A stretch of 64,000 nucleotides of DNA from the NCBI RefSeq assembly GCF_964355755.1, contig NC_092673.1:13891001-13955000 (forward strand), given 5' to 3'. Below, piece by piece: positions 36,290-47,524 of the stretch (positions are counted from its first letter, which is position 1; each line of letters starts with the position of its first letter). This DNA is from Antedon mediterranea. Its lineage: Eukaryota > Echinodermata > Crinoidea > Comatulida > Antedonidae. Both the position numbers and the translations under genes were made by a program. The notes under the pieces were generated by a model that was given only the letters and a program-made list of their open reading frames with translations, was not told where the DNA came from and did no database searches.

Positions 36290-38742
36290 AGGTTCTATGG
36301 GACACAGGTTCTCAAGTGTCGATAGTGTCTCAGACATGGTGGAAGACAAATTGCCAAGGTGAACCGCTGAGGAATTTAAGGGAGCTTTTGCAATCAGATC
36401 TTAAACTTACTGCTGCAAATGGTACTGATATACCTTATATAGGATGGCTTTCTCTGAAATTTCAACTTTTATCTACTAATAATAATGATCCCTCAACATT
36501 TTCTACTTTAGTACCAGTCTTAGTAACAGCTGATGAACTTCAACAACCAATCATTGGCTACAACGTAATCAAGGAAATTGTACGAATTGAGCAACCAGAA
36601 CTTGTTAGGACAGTAAAAACATCATTTTCAAAATGTAATAACATCAAAGCTCAGAAGTTAATTTCAATGATGCGAAATTCCGATCCTACAGATTTTTGTA
36701 ATATATATTCAGGAAATTTGGTACATGAGGTCCCAGCGAAACAGACAACGTTCATACGAGTTAGAGCTATCACTGGTCCTATCCAGGAGAAGATGATGGT
36801 GATAATTGAACCATTACTTGAACCACATCTCCCCGATGGATTAGAAGTCAACGAAAATGTAGTAGAGCTAACATGCCGTCCCTGTAATGATATCAGAGTC
36901 TCAGTTACCAACAAAACGGACCAAAATTTGATAATTCCCAAGAAGACCTTATTGGGGAAGTTACAACTTGTGAGAGCTATCTATCGAGGTGTGTTCGAAG
37001 CTGGAAGCGATGAAGTTGTGCCAACAGTAGGGGTACAGACGGCCAGAGTAGATGTGACGCCAGAAATCAATACTAGAAACTGGAAGTCTCAACTTCTAAG
37101 TTGCGATCAACAGCATATAGTAAATCAGATGCTTGACGAAGAATCCAATAGTTTCTCCCACGGTGAGCAAGACATGGGTTCGATACCAAGCCTACAAATG
37201 AAGATTAACTTACTCGATAACATCCCAGTCCAGAAGACGTATCAGTCCATACCAAGACATCTTTTTCAGGAAGTCAAAGACTACCTTACTGATTTAATTG
37301 ATCGAGGGTGGATCGTCAAATCCGAATCTCCATATGCATCACCCGTCGTGTGCGTTCGTAAGAAGGATGGAGGACTTAGGTTATGCATTGATTATCGGGA
37401 GTTAAACCGCAAGACGATCCCTGATTGCCAACCTATTCCCCGAATTCAAGACGTTCTCGACAGCCTTGGTGGAAACCGCTGGTTTAGTACCCTTGATCAA
37501 GGAAAGGCGTACCATCAAGGATATACGACAACCGATAGCAGACCACTCACCGCTTTTGTAACACCTTGGGGTCTTCATGAATGGGTCCGAATACCTTTTG
37601 GACTCAAGAATGCCCCAGCTGCATACCAACGATGCATGGAAGACGCATTAGAAGGTCTAAACCACCAAATCTGTGAGGTCTACCTAGACGATATTATTGT
37701 TTATGGGAAGACATTCGAAGAACATCAAATCAACCTACAGAAAGTACTAAAACGTATACAAGAAAAAGGAATGAAATTGAAACCTGCCAAATGCAAACTG
37801 TTTCAATCTGAAGTGAAGTACTTGGGGAAAATCATTAGCCACGAAGGCTACCGGCCTGACCCTCGAGACACCGAAGCATTATACACCTTGAAGTCCAACA
37901 TTCCTCAGACTGTAGGGGAAGTAAGAAAACTGCTAGGATTTACGGGATATTACCGTCGGTATCTTAGGGACTACTCCAAGCGAGCCAAACCATTATTTGT
38001 GCTGCTAACTCAAGCTGGTACTACTACAAAGAATAACCAATCAACCAATAAAAAGAACCAGAGAAAGAAACAGAAGAAACACAGTAATAGAAAGGACAAC
38101 GGACAAGTTCCATCTTCAACTCCAATAACATGGCTCCCAGAGTACCAACAAATAGTTGATTCATTCATTGACGAGTTAAGCCGAGCTCCGATTATGGCGT
38201 TTCCTGATTTTGAGAGACCGTTTGAGCTGCATACAGATGCCTCACAAGATGGACTTGGTGCGGTCTTATATCAACGCCAAGATGGAGTACTACGAGTCAT
38301 AGGATACGGATCTCGTTCCCTTACACCAGCGGAAAAGAATTATCACCTTCACTCAGGCAAGCTGGAATTTCTAGCTCTGAAGTGGGCCATAACTAGTCAC
38401 TTCAGAGATTACCTATCCTTTGCAAAGTCATTTACCGTTTATACGGACAACAATCCTCTAACTTACATACTAACCACTGCCAAATTGAATGCCGTAGGTC
38501 ATAGATGGGTTGCAGAACTTGGAGACTTTAATTTTACCATTAAATACAGGCCAGGTCGCAACAACGAAGATGCAGATTTACTATCAAGAATTCCGATGTC
38601 ACCCAGTGAATTTGATCAATGTACTGAAGAAATTTCACCATTGGTAATGGATGCTGCTGTTCAAGGTATTGCAATACAACAAACAGCTGACTTTGCTTAC
38701 ATCAATCATATCGTTACTGATCATGTGCATATACAAGACTAA
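36290..38742 (+). pseudogene. G3 protease, RT and RNase H
   Basis: The protease motif [11 protein letters not shown] lies at about 36300-36330 in the frame of the long reading frame, with stops just upstream. From 36316 an 808-residue frame follows. It has [14 protein letters not shown] blocks [48 protein letters not shown] and YLDDIIVYG (residues 456-464), and RNase H with [15 protein letters not shown] (D641), [13 protein letters not shown] and [11 protein letters not shown] Lys/Asn-rich insertion ([15 protein letters not shown]) lies between the RT connection and RNase H. This long stretch is open, but its neighbours are broken. Confidence 0.85.
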
Positions 38743-39807
38743 CCATTTGGCATCACACCGAACCTATCTACATTATCAATTGCGGAAGTACGTTTGGCTC
38801 AAGAAGATGACCCTGCCCTTGCAAGATTCCGAGAATACAAAACCAAAGGTAGATGGCCCACTAGAGCCGAGCGCACCAATGAGATTCCTGAAACCAGGAC
38901 CCTGATGCGGGAGTGGAGTAAAATCCATCTTGATAAAGATGGTATTCTTCGCCGGACGACGAAGACTAGGACACAACTATTGATCCCGAAAAGCCTTCGT
39001 CCGATGATACTCAAATCGCTACATAATGAGATGGGACATCTTGGCACTGAGAGGGTACTTATACTAATCCGAGAGAGGTTCTACTGGCCTCACATGGAAA
39101 CTAACATCAACCATTATATAAAACAAGAATGTAGTTGTGTGAAAGACAAGAAGCTATCCAAAATTACACGTGCACCTCTGGTAAACATCAAGACATCGGA
39201 ACCATTTGAACTTGTCTCCATAGATTTCCTTCACCTTGACAAATGTAAAGGAGGATATGAGTACATCCTCTTAGTGATGGATCATTTTACAAGATTCGCT
39301 CAGGCTTATCCAACCACCAACAAGTCGGGCAAGACAGTTGCTGACAGGATTTTCAACGACTTTGTTCTGAAGTTCGGTTATCCACGCAGACTACATCATG
39401 ACCAGGGTCGTGAATTTGAAAACTCTCTATTTCGACGCCTTGAACAACTCAGTGAAGTCAGGGGTTCCCGAACTACACCATATCACCCTCAGGGGAATGG
39501 ACAGGTCGAGAGGTTCAACCGAACCCTGTTGTCAATGCTCCGCACTTTAACTACAGAGCAGAAGCATGACTGGAAACAACATCTCAACAAGGTTGTTCAT
39601 GCCTACAATGTTACTCGACATGAAAGCACAGGTTATTCACCTCATTACTTATTGTATGGGCGGTCACCCCGACTGCCAATTGATCTTGCATTTGGATTAT
39701 CCCCAGATGGTGATGCCGCTGCAAGTGAACACCATGAATATGCCAAGAACTGGAAAATGAGGATGGAAGAAGCATACGCTTTAGCTAGATCGAATATGCA
39801 GAAATAG
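38743..39807 (+). pseudogene. G3 integrase
   Basis: A 337-residue open frame (38794-39807). Zinc region: [20 protein letters not shown] with CSCVKDKK. Core: [35 protein letters not shown] and [20 protein letters not shown], giving D, D and E, then [15 protein letters not shown]. It is separated from RNase H by a stop at 38740-38742 and ends at a TAG (39805-39807) before the usual C-terminal domain. Confidence 0.85.
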
Positions 39808-40690
39808 GAGAAAGAAGTAAACACCGACATGACCAACAACGGCCAATCAGTACATCATTATCACCAGGTGATAGAGTCCTGATCAAGAACTGTGTTCCAC
39901 CAGGTGGTCCTGGGAAACTTCAATATACATAGTGGTGGCGCAAAAACAGGAGTTGCCAGTGTATGAAGTTCGCCCAGAAAACGGTAATGGTAGAGTACGG
40001 ACTCTACATAGGAATTTACTTTGTCCCTGTGACGCTTTAGTACCAGATACTCAAAATGTTGCATCGAAAAAGAAGACAAAGATAACTCCAGAACAACGAT
40101 TACCTAGTGATTCGACGGAGAAGGTTACACCACAACCTGAGACAGATTCAGTAGGTTCGGATGAAGAAGATGAAGTATATTTACAATATCCCCTATTAAC
40201 CAATCCAGAACCACAATATGCATGTACCAGTAATGATTCATTGGTACAAGTTGAACCATATGCCACCCCACCAACAGCAGAGGATTCTACAGTGGATGAA
40301 AAGCACATGGAGGCAGCCGGCGACACACAACATGCTGATATGGATGAACCAGTTAGTTCAAATGAACAGGTACCAGCAGCAGAGATTGGACGACCAGTTC
40401 GTCATCGCCAACCTCCTACTTTGTTTGGCTACCACAACTTGGGCACACCAGCACCACTACAAAATCCATATTGGGACAACCACTACCGGAATGGACCTAT
40501 CCAATTTTATCCACAACCAACTCAATATGCAACTCAACAACCAATCTGTACAGAATTTCATCCTACCAGACAATGGATACCACCTACTGTACCAGGCCAA
40601 TATCCAATGTTTCACAGAAAGTGTTGGGTAACAAATAAATCCACTTTCTTTTACAATCAATGTTCAATTGTTCAATTCAAGTGTTTGTGA
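39808..40690 (+). pseudogene. G3 integrase C-terminal tail, frameshifted
   Basis: DRVLIKNCVPPGGPGKLQ, then in another frame PVYEVRPENGNGRVRTLHRN, is the SH3-like end of Gypsy integrase (R.LHRN.L). A long acidic and Pro/Gln-rich tail to 40690 follows, with IGRPVRHRQPPTLFGYHNLG. At least one frameshift (about 39930) breaks it. Confidence 0.65.
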
Positions 40691-41054
40691 TTGAGTACTA
40701 CAAAGAGATGGTTGATAATGTACCATGAGCAACAGGTAACTATTCAGGCTGTGCATAAACATTGAGATGGTATCTACGGGGAATCACAAACTGGAACCAA
40801 CCTGGTAATGACAGTGCATTGTGTACAGTTGTCGACAGATAACATGGACCAGCTCTTCTATGGATGTATCGTTATTGGACGACGCATGGGTATGTCGCAT
40901 GCATGCAACCCTTGCACATCCCTCTTGGACACCATGGAATGAGGTAGTATCAGTAGCAATTATCACTTAGATAAACTGTAAATAATTGAAATTTAATAAA
41001 TATGTGTATTCGTTTGTGGATGTTGGGGACGACATCACATTTGTGGGGGGAGTA

Positions 41055-41400
41055 TGTTACCTGCACAGAAAAGTAGGCCCCTATTAAATTTCAAGATCCA
41101 ATGACCTGTGGAAAGTCACATGACCAGTTTGAGGTTGTTGCCTCTGGCATTGAGCTCATCATTATTAAAGTGCTCGATCCAGAGTTAACAACTTCTAACT
41201 GAGGTCTATGTAATTCTTTCGCAGGTAAGTTTATGATATATTATAATTATGACAATTTGTTATGTTATGTTTCATAAGGATACTGAGTTATTTCTCCAGT
41301 ACCCAGATTGAAATTATTAAGTAAGAAACTGAGAGGATAAACAGAGCGAATACTGTGATCAGATGATTAAGTACAGGATAGAGATAATAGCTAAATGTTT
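41055..41400 (+). repeat. Putative 3' LTR of G3
   Basis: It starts TGTTACCTGCACAG after the purine tract. Contains CATTATTAAAGTGC and a run of short open spacers. The 3' limit cannot be fixed without a second LTR. Confidence 0.4.
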
Positions 41401-41613
41401 ATACTTTCATTTTATGTCAATATAATGTAACGAATTATTAGGCTCAATAGCTATTAGAGGCCCTGTTAACAAAAAGAGTATATACAATGTATAAGGTTAA
41501 TGACCTTGCCATTAATTGCTGTGGTATGTAAAATCTACCTATGGTTTTCTGTTTATACGTTTATTAATATGGATGATATTTCCGAAATAAAAAGAAATTG
41601 AATTGAATTGAAT
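41400..41613 (+). mobile_element. LINE 3' end with (ATTGA)n tail
   Basis: The sequence GATATTTCCGAAATAAAAAG followed by ATTGAATTGAATTGAA (to 41612) looks like a LINE 3' terminus. It could be the missing end of LINE-B, cut off by G3, or an independent insertion. Confidence 0.45.
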
Positions 41614-41759
41614 AAATGCCACCATGACAACTGATGATGTCATAGCGGCTACACAATCTTTAACCGACTAACAAAGTACCGGCTATTGACGAATCATTTT
41701 ATTCCACCCTGTAATTTTAAGTTTCCTGCGCGATTTTTACCTCAATGCATCAATGTATA

Positions 41760-42520
41760 CACGCCAAACTCAACGCCGCCTATTTTTACAAGATCGACGA
41801 GAAGGCCATGGCTCATCAACATACAAATTATCATCGCAACTCTACGATCGCTGCAGATACTTTTAAATGTTCGATCGAAAAGCCAGATGAAAATAACATC
41901 GACATCCGTTTCAACGAAGAAAAGAAGGCTAACATCATTCGAAACAGATATATTATTAAATCTGTTTCCGAAGCAATCATCTTCTGTGGTCGCCAATGTA
42001 TTGCTCTGCGAGGAGACGTGGAGGAGTTTTACAAGGAAGATATTGCCACTCATGGGAACACTGGCAATTTTTTGACCGCACTGCAGATGGTTGGCAAGCA
42101 CTATATAGACATATGAATAATATTATTCTTGCCGACATTGTTAAAGAAATCAAGGACGCAGGCTGCTTTAGTAATGGCAGATGAAGTAACAAGCCATAAT
42201 AACGAACAACTGGCTTTATGTGCTCGTTTTGTGGATCAGCATATAACGTTAGAGAAGAGTTTTTAGCTTTCTTGCACCTTCCTAGAATTACTGGCGAATG
42301 TATAGCCAATTTGATTGTGACGACCATTGAAGATTTTGGACTTGACATAACCAATATCAGAGGTCAAGGTTATGATGGAGCATCCAATATGTACGAGATC
42401 GTTCTCCGAAAGCTGTCTATGTCCACTGCAATGGACATTGCTTGAACCTTGTTATTGCACATTGTTGCACGCTTCCAAGCATAAGGAATACCTTGGACAA
42501 ATTAAAGAAGTGTTGTAGTA
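41760..42520 (+). pseudogene. hAT-family (DUF4371-type) transposase remnant
   Basis: Blocks in three frames: NRYIIKSVSEAIIFCGRQCI and LRGDVEEFYKED; ADEVTSHNNEQLALCARFVD; EEFLAFLHLPRITGECIANL and NIRGQGYDGASNM; then VHCNGHCLNLVIAHCC. This is the order of ZMYM/p52rIPK-like hAT transposases (IRNRYIIKS.aEaI.fCGrQ, DE.tD, RGQGYDGASNM, HC..H.LNL). Frameshifts near 42115, 42250 and 42400 and loss of the C-terminal dimerisation domain make it non-functional. Confidence 0.75.
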
Positions 42521-42795
42521 TATGCACGCGCACATTGTGTACCCCGCTTGATGTGCATATGCTCTTACTATTAGGTTATCCCACGAACGATCCATACTTG
42601 TTGTTTATTACTAATACTAGTTGTTTCATTATACCCATTGTTATATATACTCATCTCTACGTGTCACGAACCTACGGTACAACGATACACGTCAAGTGTA
42701 GTCTCTTTTTTCTCGCAAGTCTAAAACGTTAGGTGAGATTAAGTAGAATAGGATATGAAATTATTTTAAACATAACATATTATTATTATGAATAA

Positions 42796-43164
42796 TTAAA
42801 CTGCTATGCCAAAACAAGCATCCCTTTGCCATGGAACTTCACCCGCTGGTGACATAAAGTACTCTTTGAATGTGTGCCTGATTGCTATTGCGTCATTTGA
42901 GGCACGATTCTGTATGACTTTATGATGTGCAGACCTTTGAGCATCTTATGTTGCTGTATTTGTATCCGCCTTTGGTAGACACGCCACCTTGCTGCCAAAA
43001 TGCCAAATGCATTTTCCACTATCCTCCGGGCTCTAGAAAGTCTGTAGTTGTATATTCGTTTGCTGTCATCAAGTTCGCTGCCAGGATAAGGTCTCTATTA
43101 TATTTGATTTCAGTGGAAATGCCTCGTCACCAACGATGACATAGGGAATTTTACCAAGCTCTGG
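42796..43164 (-). pseudogene. Harbinger-B transposase, C-terminal part
   Basis: The minus strand from 43164 reads PELGKIPYVIVGDEAFPLKS (second Asp). After frameshifts come YNYRLSRARRIVENAFGILA and RWRVYQRRI (catalytic Glu), then AIRHTFKEYFMSPAGEVPWQ and a stop at 42796. Its first codon continues the frame broken at 51663, so the two halves belong to one gene. Confidence 0.8.
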
Positions 43165-43799
43165 TAGCCTGGGTGCAGTACAAATTTTGCGGGAAAAAAG
43201 TATAGGAAAATTTTTTTCTTTTTTTTCTGATAGAGTATACCATATAGAATGTCAGAAAAAAAATCCCCATCCCAGGGTCTTGGGGAAAATTTTTTACGGC
43301 ACTTTTAAATTTTGGCCTATATAACACACACAAATGCCTATTAACACAAACAAAATACCTATATATAGGGGATAGGCAAAACCAATTCCCGTTTTTTTTT
43401 ACTTGGAGTTGTGTTATGATGATTAAAATTTGCTGAGGCTTTATACTTTAATAACTACTTCTCATAGTAGTTGATAAATCGAGTCGGTAACATCATCATG
43501 CCAGAATCCAATATGGCGTCCAATTTGGCGGAAAAAACAGGGTATTACTAAACCCCGCAAACCCTTGCAAACCTAAAAAAAAAACTACTCATTTTTTGGG
43601 TAAAACATCATTTTTTGGTCAAAAATGATTGCTAAACCCTGCAAACCTCCAAAAAAACATAGCAAACCCCACCGAACCAACATAATAAAAGTGATTGAAT
43701 CACTTGTAGTAAGCCTGTTAAGTGACCCAATCCTTCAAATTGTGATAACATTCTGAAACTTTGCACAGTTATTCATTAGGGTGTCAAAAATATGAAATG

Positions 43800-44450
43800 G
43801 AAGGGTTGCACAAAATTTGGTCAGGGGAAAGCCGCCATTTTGAAATCCAAAATGGCGGCTTTCCCCTGACCCAAATTGTTCACTTTTCAGGTATATCTCT
43901 GCTAAATAGGCACCTAGAGTTCTGAATTTAGGTGCAAATTATATGGTAATGGGGTCACCAAACATATTGGTATAACTAACATTTTAATTGCATGGCGGCC
44001 ATTTTGGATTTCAAAATGGCGGACTTCAAATTTTCACTTTTTAGGTATATCTCTGCTAAAGAGGCATCTAGAGTTCTGATTTTAGGTGCAAATTATATGG
44101 TAGTGGGGTCACCAAACATACTGGTATAACTAACATTTTGATTCCATGGCGGCCATTTTGGATTTCAAAATGGCGGACTTCAAATTTTCACTTTTCAGGT
44201 ATCTCTGCTAAAAAGGTACACAGAGTTCTGATTTCAGGTGCCAATTATATGGTAATGGGTAACCAAACATATTGGTATTTAACTGACATTTTTATTGCAT
44301 GGCGGCCATTTTGAATTTCAAAATGGCGAACTCAAAATGTTTCAGTACGGTACCTACAGTTATAATTTTCGGTACAAAATATAATATAGTATTGAGGTCA
44401 ACAAACATATTAGTATAACGTCTTTGATTGCATGGCGGCCATTTTGAATG
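43800..44450. repeat. ~150-bp tandem units in the left arm
   Basis: CATGGCGGCCATTTTG recurs at 43990, 44145, 44299 and 44431. Between copies lie TATCTCTGCTAAA, AGAGTTCTGATTT and ACCAAACATATTGGTATAAC. The right arm carries the inverted equivalent at about 50690-51230. Confidence 0.85.
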
Positions 44451-44539
44451 TAGCTCAACCCGTACTGGCTTTACACTATTTGTTTATGTTCATAATTACA
44501 TGCATTTAACACGGACACTTATTGTAGGTCACATTTTCC

Positions 44540-45240
44540 CTGGCAACCACACAGCTCTGTACATCGTAAATCACTCTTTCTGCATTTACAGCATCCAAGA
44601 TCACAGTTGGTGTGTCCACAGTGAGTTAAAACCTTTGTGACATCTGAAAGTTCCGGCAATGAACTCCAAGCTGGACTAAATTTGTTGCCGTCCTTCCTCT
44701 ATTCCCAGTTCGCTGGGTCTTGTTCAACCCTGAATGCATCTAGACAGTCGTACCACTTCCTGGCTTCCGTTTCACGTGTTCTCTTAATGCCGCAGATGAC
44801 AACATCACTGTGTACAGTCTTGACAATGCGTGGACAATTGCAGCGGCAAGTTTAACGTGAACAAACATACGTTCATCTGCCTCTTCTATGTTACATGGCA
44901 TCAGCGATTGTATATTTACTGGTTTGTTACAGCTCTGTCTCCCAGAGACCCTACAAACATTCCGTGATTTGTGCCAATGTTATATACTACTTAAGTTACA
45001 ATAAATGAAAACAACTCTGATTTGTTGTCATCAAATCTAAAAAATGTGGTCCAATTGTTAGGCAAGCTCCCTCTGGCTTTAACGACCCTCCTTACACCAG
45101 AGACGCGGTTTGAACGCGTACCAGACTTTAAACTGTCGAAAAACAAATCTAGTCGTGTCACTGATCGAAGTTGATGGTTGTATGACAATTGATGAATGTC
45201 TTCGAATCATTGGGCCTGAGCATATTGATTATTGCTGGTC
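44540..45240 (-). pseudogene. Left-arm copy of XPG-nuclease-like (Academ-type) protein
   Basis: Reading away from the centre: GPAIINMLRPNDSKTFIN, FDSLKSGTRSNRVSGVRRVV, PNNWTTFFRFDDNKSELFSF, then EEADERMFVHVKLAA, followed by a jump to SSAALREHVKR. Relative to the right arm about 340 bases are missing between the VDSDVV-type motif and AALREHVKR, so this copy has lost the centre of the nuclease domain. It also has stops and shifts. The family (DSLK..TRS.RG.GVRR, NW..F.R.D.NK.ELF, EEAD.R) is multi-copy in invertebrates. Confidence 0.6.
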
Positions 45241-45245
45241 CATCT

Positions 45246-45376
45246 TGTTATATATGCATGTTGTAACGACGCCTTTGGCGTGCCATAATTGTTCTCTCTC
45301 TCTTCTGAATAAATGTTTAGTTGTACACGCTGTGTTTAGAGCCCTTACTTTGCATTATAATTTACTATATACAACA
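45246..45376 (+). repeat. G1 5' LTR
   Basis: TGTTATATATGCATGTTGTA...CTATATACAACA, 131 bp, with AATAAATG as a possible polyadenylation signal. Confidence 0.95.
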
Positions 45377-45383
45377 TAAATTT

Positions 45384-45394
45384 TGGCGACGAGG
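45384..45394 (+). promoter_or_regulatory. G1 primer binding site
   Basis: TGGCGACGAGG lies 7 bases after the LTR and is complementary to the 3' end of tRNA-Ser(GCT) (CCTCGTCG plus CCA). The ATG of ORF1 follows at 45395. Confidence 0.75.
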
Positions 45395-47524
45395 ATGAGC
45401 ATGGCAGTTATAATAGGAAAGGTGGAAGAATTTGATTCATCTTTAGAAGCTTGGGATTCGTATACCGAACGGTTAGATCAATATTTTGTAGCCAACAAGG
45501 TCGATGATGATCGGAAGGTACCGGCATTGCTTGCACTCATCGGACCGAAAACGTACACGCTACTAAAGAATTTGTGTTCACCGGAGAAACCAGCGACACT
45601 GTCTTACGCAGATTTAATTACAAAGCTCACGACACATCTTTGCCCAAAGCCATCGGAAATCGCGGAACGATTTCGGTTCTACAAAAGAGAACAGCATAGC
45701 GGGGAAAGCATTGCTTCATACATTGCTGAACTACGAAGGTTAGCCATTCATTGCAATTTCGAAAACACTTTGACCTCGACACTGCGAGACATTTTCGTCT
45801 GCGGGTTGCGTCAAGAAAACATTCAGAAACGTTTACTGGCGGTTCATGACCTTAAATTAGATGATGCAATTAAAACCGCTGTAGCTATGGAAACAGCAAG
45901 TCGTGATGCTACAGAATTTCAGAAAACAAGGACACCAAATACTACAGGTGAGAGCAATGTAAATAAGTTTACTACAAAAAATTACCAATCTAAAAGACAC
46001 CAAGGTCATAAACAAAGTAAAGCATCTACACACTGTTACAGATGTGGTAATACAGGCCATAAAGCTGATCGCTGCAGGCACATACATACTGTTTGCAATT
46101 ACTGTTCCAAGGAAGGACATCTAGAAAAAGTATGCATGAAGAAAAAGAAAGACAATAATGTGTCAAAGCCTAACACTGGTAACCTTAAAAAGAATGTACA
46201 GTATGTACAGGGAGAGGAAGTCAACTATGAACCTATGCTATATGCAAATCATAAGTCAAAAGTGGAGCCAATTATAGTGGTTGCATCTATAAATGGAAAG
46301 AAAATCCCTATGGAATTGGACACTGGATCATCAGTATCACTGATTCCAGAGTTGACCTACAAGAAAGCATTCCAGTCGTTACCATTACAGAAAACTACAA
46401 TTAGGTTGAAAACATATTCTGGTGAGACTATTGTACCAATAGGCATGCTAAATGCTAAAGTGTGTCTTAACAATCATGAAGAAATTGCAGAGTTATTGGT
46501 CGTTCCATTGAACGGACCAGCCTTATTCGGACGTGATTGGCTAAAGAAGTTTAAATTAGATTGGCATGAAATAAAAGCCATTGATGAGGCAAAAGCAACA
46601 ACTAAAGGTCTGGATGAAATTTTAGAAAAACATAAAGCTGTTTTTAAAGATGAATTGGGGAAACTGGAGAATATTAAAGCTAGTATCTACATCACTGAAA
46701 ACAGCAAACCACAGTTCCACAAGCCAAGAAATGTCCCATATTCAATGAGGGACAAGGTCGAAAAAGAGCTTGGACGACTACAAAATCAAGAGATTATTAG
46801 CCCTGTGAAATACAGCGAATGGGCAGCTCCCATTGTACCTGTACAGAAGAAGTCAGGGCAAGTTAGAATCTGTGGTGACTTTAAAGTTACAATTAATCCT
46901 GTGATGAAAGTAGAACAGTACCCATTACCTAAAATAGAAGATATCTTTGCATCTCTAGCAGGAGGTCAGAAATTTACAAAAATTGACCTTAAACAAGCAT
47001 ATTTACAGATGGAAGTGGAAGACACTTCAAAGGAACTGTTAACTATTAATACGCATAAAGGGTTATTTAGATATAACCGACTTCCATTTGGTGTAGCCTC
47101 AGCTCCTGCAATCTGGCAAAGAGCGATGGACCAGGTACTGCAAAATGTACCCTTTACATCTTGCATATTGGATGATATGATCATCAGCGGAAAAACAACT
47201 GAGGAACACTTAAAAAACTTGGACACAGTTTTAGAGAGATTAGAGAAATACAACTTAAGAGTAAATCGTGAGAAATGTGAGTTTTTCAAAGAAGACATCA
47301 CATACTGTGGTCATGTGATAACTGAAAAAGGGTTACAGAAATCCCCTGACAAGATACATGCAGTTATCAATGCGCCAAAACCTGACAACAAACAGCAAAT
47401 GCGATCATTCTTGGGTTTAATAAATTACTATCGTAGGTTTTTGCCAAACTTATCGTCCATAGTCGCACCCCTGAATGAACTCTTACAAAATGAAAAAAAC
47501 TTGGAAATGGACAAATTCATGTGA
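45395..47524 (+). CDS. G1 gag-protease-RT
   Basis: Open frame of about 709 residues starting at the ATG directly after the primer site; residue numbers here count from 45383. The capsid region is roughly 1-180. Two CCHC knuckles follow: CYRCGNTGHKADRC (218-231) and CNYCSKEGHLEKVC (238-251). The protease has MELDTGSSVSLI (D313) and LFGRDWL. RT has VRICGDFKVTINP, FTKIDLKQAYLQM (D535), RLPFGVASAPAIWQRAM and ILDDMIISG (D597, D598), then RSFLGLINYYRRFLPNLSSI. The frame ends early because of an extra A in a run of seven (47493-47499), shortly before RNase H. No other lesion was seen. Confidence 0.93.
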   Translation: MSMAVIIGKVEEFDSSLEAWDSYTERLDQYFVANKVDDDRKVPALLALIGPKTYTLLKNLCSPEKPATLSYADLITKLTTHLCPKPSEIAERFRFYKREQHSGESIASYIAELRRLAIHCNFENTLTSTLRDIFVCGLRQENIQKRLLAVHDLKLDDAIKTAVAMETASRDATEFQKTRTPNTTGESNVNKFTTKNYQSKRHQGHKQSKASTHCYRCGNTGHKADRCRHIHTVCNYCSKEGHLEKVCMKKKKDNNVSKPNTGNLKKNVQYVQGEEVNYEPMLYANHKSKVEPIIVVASINGKKIPMELDTGSSVSLIPELTYKKAFQSLPLQKTTIRLKTYSGETIVPIGMLNAKVCLNNHEEIAELLVVPLNGPALFGRDWLKKFKLDWHEIKAIDEAKATTKGLDEILEKHKAVFKDELGKLENIKASIYITENSKPQFHKPRNVPYSMRDKVEKELGRLQNQEIISPVKYSEWAAPIVPVQKKSGQVRICGDFKVTINPVMKVEQYPLPKIEDIFASLAGGQKFTKIDLKQAYLQMEVEDTSKELLTINTHKGLFRYNRLPFGVASAPAIWQRAMDQVLQNVPFTSCILDDMIISGKTTEEHLKNLDTVLERLEKYNLRVNREKCEFFKEDITYCGHVITEKGLQKSPDKIHAVINAPKPDNKQQMRSFLGLINYYRRFLPNLSSIVAPLNELLQNEKNLEMDKFM

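Larger units (their letters stand above)
35561..41400 (+). mobile_element. Gypsy element G3, 5'-truncated, decayed
   Basis: gag, protease, RT, RNase H, integrase and a long C-terminal tail occur in order, but no 5' LTR or gag start is present: the sequence switches from LINE-B endonuclease to gag near 35560. A G-rich purine tract (TTTGTGGGGGGAGTA) precedes a putative 3' LTR at 41055. Confidence 0.8.

Noticed and set aside
47475-47524. Programmed -1 or +1 frameshift between the two G1 frames
   Set aside because: The overlap falls between RT and RNase H, not at gag/pro, and is explained by one extra base in a seven-A run; a single lesion or sequencing error is simpler.
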